A stretch of 64,000 nucleotides of DNA, taken from contig NW_024881313.1 of the NCBI RefSeq assembly GCF_018691265.1, positions 6,105,501-6,169,500 of the forward strand. Direction: 5' to 3'. The first letter of the stretch is position 1. Every line of letters starts with the position of its first letter. Under the pieces are notes generated by a model. It did no database searches, had not been told where the DNA came from, and saw only the letters and a program-made list of their open reading frames with translations. This DNA comes from Tyto alba (taxonomy: Eukaryota; Chordata; Aves; Strigiformes; Tytonidae). The translations under genes were made by a program, and so were the position numbers. Shown here piece by piece: positions 60,945 to 64,000 of this stretch.

Positions 60945-61222
60945 CACGGTTGTAGGCCAAGAGGCAACAGAGAGAAGTTGCAACAAAGGAAATTCTATTT
61001 AAATACAAGAACTACATTTTTTTTTTTTTATCAAGATGATGGTTAGATAGTGGAATATGTTGTGCAGAGCAGTTGTGCAGTGTCTGTTGTGGAGATATTC
61101 CAAACTTGGCTGGAAATGGCCATAAGCCACCTGATCTGTCCGAACCTTCTTTCAGCAAGAGGTGAGATGAAATGACCTCCAAAGGTCTCTGACCAAAATG
61201 ATGCTATTATTCTGTGATTACA
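60945..61222 (+). mobile_element. CR1 LINE 3' end
   Basis: CCAAGAGGCAACAGAGAGAA and GGAAATTCTATTTAAATAC, then GTTGTGCAGTGTCTGTTGTG, then GAGATATTCCAAACTTGGCT, then AAATGACCTCCAAAGGTCTC and TGATGCTATTATTCTGTGAT follow the last 280 bases of avian CR1 in order. The terminal part corresponds to the GATTCTATGA tail. A T12 run (61018-61029) interrupts it. Confidence 0.85.
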
Positions 61223-64000
61223 TGCAATAAAAACACATCCATCTTTCGGATATTACAGTGAATGCTGTGTGTTGCATGAACAGCAAAAGTATTGACTAAA
61301 CTAAATATTTAATGTGTTTGCCTGTCCCCACAAGTATCCAGCCTTTCACTTGACTTTTCTCTAATATGCAGAGTAATTATCATGTCTATGCAAAAAACAA
61401 CTCTTCTGTTATTGCCCCACTAGAGGGTGCTTTAGCAATATAAATCTTAAATACTTGATTTAATGCTTCATAACAGCCTTCATGCTAGAGAACTACTTTG
61501 CATATTAGAGACTGCCAGCTCTTTCAGACACTTTGAAAAACTTTGCAATAATGGATCCAGGATGCTGCATTTGTTCATGTGTGATAAGCATGCAAACAAC
61601 ACAAATAAACACAAAAAAAATGTTAGGGGTCATTTTCTGAAAGCCAAGAAACTGGAAAAGGCTTTGGACTATCTCTTGCAATAGCAGCTGCCCTGCAAAG
61701 TCACCATTTTCTTTTCTCTCAGTTTGCTGGTATCTGGTATCTTGAGTCATCTCTCCACAACTAGACATAAGATCCGGTCTATATTCAGGTCATTTGAGTT
61801 GCTGTTGACAGGATTTGCAGGGTTGTTAAGTTTTGTAATTTCACTGTGAGTGTCCCAATATGAAGAGGTTTTGCTTTTGTTGCTGCTTTTAAAGGACAGC
61901 CCTTACAGCATGCTGTTTGCTTAGAAGTGCTAACGTTACTTGGCACAAAAAATGATGAAAATACAGCCCCTCTGAAACCATCAGCAAAATCCTTGTGAAC
62001 ATCTGTGGAGCCATCACTGGCAGACAAGCTTAAACTCTTACTGTTAAGTCTTCAAACTTAGAAGGCAAATGCAAACCAGCCCCATCCTGATAACTCTCCT
62101 GAAGATCCTGCATACACAAGAATGGAAATAAAATGTTCTCTTTTAGCTCTTGTCATAGGAGTGTTTGCACATGACATGTACAATATTTTCATGTTATGAA
62201 AAAATGTGATGGGTCACACAGAGTCAGATCATCGGCTCTTTTACTTGCTGTTATCTGCTCTGTTGCTGAAACTCAGCCGAGACCTGACATTTATCATCAG
62301 GTAAATATGGCAAGTAGTGGCTGGGGCATTGATCAGGTTCATTCTACTGTAGCTTTTGAAATGCATGACAACACAGTAATAAACCTGCAAGCAGTTCTAT
62401 TGTAAGTTACAAATCTGTCATTTAGCCCCATGAACAAAACATTCTGCTGTTGGCACATGGTAGTTCTAGCTTTAGCAGTAAGAAGCCAACAAAAAACAAC
62501 CTTGTTTTTGAAGACAGTTGTGAAAACTTGTTCAGAATGATATATATATATATCTAGAAAATAATGTGAGAAATGGTGGAGTGAATAAAAGGAGTAGGAG
62601 TCTTACTTTCACTTTTTATTCAGCAGCAGCAGCTGAGCTTCAATGCATCCAGATGAGACCTGGGATAATTCCACTTGAAGTTCTCTGGTGCATCTGCCTT
62701 CATCTGGCTCTCCCATAAACTAATCTAACAATGTAGCGGTGGGCTCAAATAATCTCTGACTCCATTTCAGAGACATAAAAATGTCTCTCCCTGGCTGTGT
62801 CCCAGCTAGTCCTTTTTTTTTCTTGAAAACTCTTCCTTGTGTTTTAGCACCTCGTCCAGCTCTGTGAGCAGCACACAGTTAAGTGTTTGGGCATTGGTTC
62901 AAGGTAGGAGGAGGTGGATGAAAATGAGAAGGCAAAGGGCAGTGTGCAGTGTGAGGGAGTTCACAACTCCTACAAAAAGAAAGAGAGATACTGATATTGA
63001 AAAGAGAACGGATTTCACGGGAGTAAAAACCTATTGCATCTCCTTGAAGAAGCTATGTGAAGGACAGAAGTGTGAACTGCCTCCTAGCAGAGGAGGCTGT
63101 GAGGCACAGTCATAGACCAGCACCGCCAGCCAGAAGCTCTTCTGCCATTCAAGGGAAGTCAGGAAGGAAGCGCCCAGAAACCTCACGTCATTAGGGGGGA
63201 GATATGAAGGATAATTGTGCAGGGACACAACCATAAAAGCTCAGAAGCAAAACAAGATACAGCTTCCGGGGACACAGGTAAACAGGATATATTAATACTT
63301 TAATAATATTGAAATGACTAAGGCAAGAGTTGTCCAGACTTGTAATGGGGCAGGAAAATTACCTACTGATTACATTGTGAAAAGTATCATCAGTTGTCAG
63401 TAAAAGGGCCACTTGGGATCAGGTAGTTAATGTAGTTAACGCCAGCAGCTGAAAATAAGAAATCAGACTGCAGCAGGGAATGGGTAGATTGCCAGTGTTC
63501 ATGCAAGTTAGAGGCTCTTAAACCCAGTGGTTCAGAAATACCCAGTGGGGGATTGGGCTCCAGTCACACGTTTCAGTTGAGGGGGTATTGCTCGAGCCAG
63601 GTTAGGTGTTCACGGTCCCCTGCCAGCTCCCCTCCAGCTGAGAGCCAGGTGCTCCTGCTGCCATGTGCCCATGAAAGAAAAGTCTGTTTTTCAGCCCGAT
63701 CACTGTCCCTAGTCGGCCGTGGCCAGCAGAGAGCAGGTAACGGGGCAGGGACTGGTGGCTGCGGCCACAACCTCTGCTGGGAAGTCACTCTGCAGAGCAA
63801 CCCTTTGGGGACCCAGCCAGAGCAGCCTCGGAGCTGTTAAAGAGCTTCAGAGAGCTTAGATAATAAAAGAGATTTCACAGCAGAGCAGGGTTAGTGCTGT
63901 TCCTATCTCTGAAAAGAGGAGAAAAAGAGAGACGAAGAAATTATTGACTAGTCAGCTTATCTTGATTTCCTCTCCCAAATCTGGAGGAAATAATCAAGCA
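61223..64000. other. No gene seen to the end of the window
   Basis: AT-rich up to about 62800, then more mixed, with a GC-rich patch at 63560-63840. It contains a TA repeat at 62540-62553. No supported coding gene; the small ORFs at 62837-63115 and 63553-63840 are unrecognised. Confidence 0.45.
61417..61430 (+). promoter_or_regulatory. CTCF-like motif
   Basis: CCACTAGAGGGTGC matches the CTCF core (CCASYAGRKGGCRS) with one mismatch. It is the best such match in the right half of the window. Confidence 0.45.

Noticed and set aside
1..64000. CRISPR arrays, tRNA or rRNA genes, prokaryotic operons, endogenous retrovirus genes
   Set aside because: No evenly spaced identical repeats, no cloverleaf or rRNA signatures, and no gag/pol/env-like frames were seen. 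The RT similarity present is CR1/L3-type LINE.

Overview
The window is vertebrate nuclear DNA, most likely from a bird, though another sauropsid cannot be excluded. Four things point that way. The recognisable LINEs are all CR1/L3-type, with at least three copies of different ages and no L1. There is a 5S-rRNA-derived SINE head, and there are several very old amniote interspersed repeats. A sharp CpG island (about 7470-9010) sits in an otherwise AT-rich background. Nothing looks prokaryotic, plasmid-borne or viral: there are no operons and no ORF-dense stretches.

Layout. 1-7440 is AT-rich DNA with a few splice-flanked open segments on the minus strand (335-430, 1955-2005, 2110-2174, 3409-3541). 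These could be exons of a gene running leftward from the CpG island, but I recognise none of them and their reading phases do not all join. A small CpG-dense patch with a CTCF-like motif lies at 905-1035. 7470-9010 is the CpG island. Its G/C strand bias flips near 8570 (C-rich on the left, G-rich on the right, + strand), as expected of a divergent promoter. Its left flank carries an unusual series of six GATAATC/TAATCC motifs (7580-7872).

9,160-64,000 shows no convincing coding gene. It reads as an intergenic desert or a very long intron. It holds a decayed CR1 3' end (13985-15010), two copies of an ancient amniote repeat tail (17455-17576, 20731-20812), a SINE tail and a separate 5S-derived SINE head (25249-25605), two G/C homopolymer-rich patches (28960, 33577), a long inverted repeat (34453-34516), and a long, very old CR1/L3-type element with RT-region similarity (47290-49650). 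It also holds a diverged tandem duplication (52688-52905), a MIR-like remnant (55030-55150) and another CR1 3' end (60945-61222). Between these lie AT-rich blocks dense in homeodomain, POU or nuclear-receptor motifs that look like candidate long-range regulatory elements (notably 41930-42250 and 45980-46590), plus several CTCF-like sites.

Overall the window most resembles a CpG-island promoter beside a gene desert with possible distal enhancers and insulators. I could not name the gene, and I found no clear evidence of a new biological system. The oddest structure is the periodic GATAATC/TAATCC series in the CpG island.
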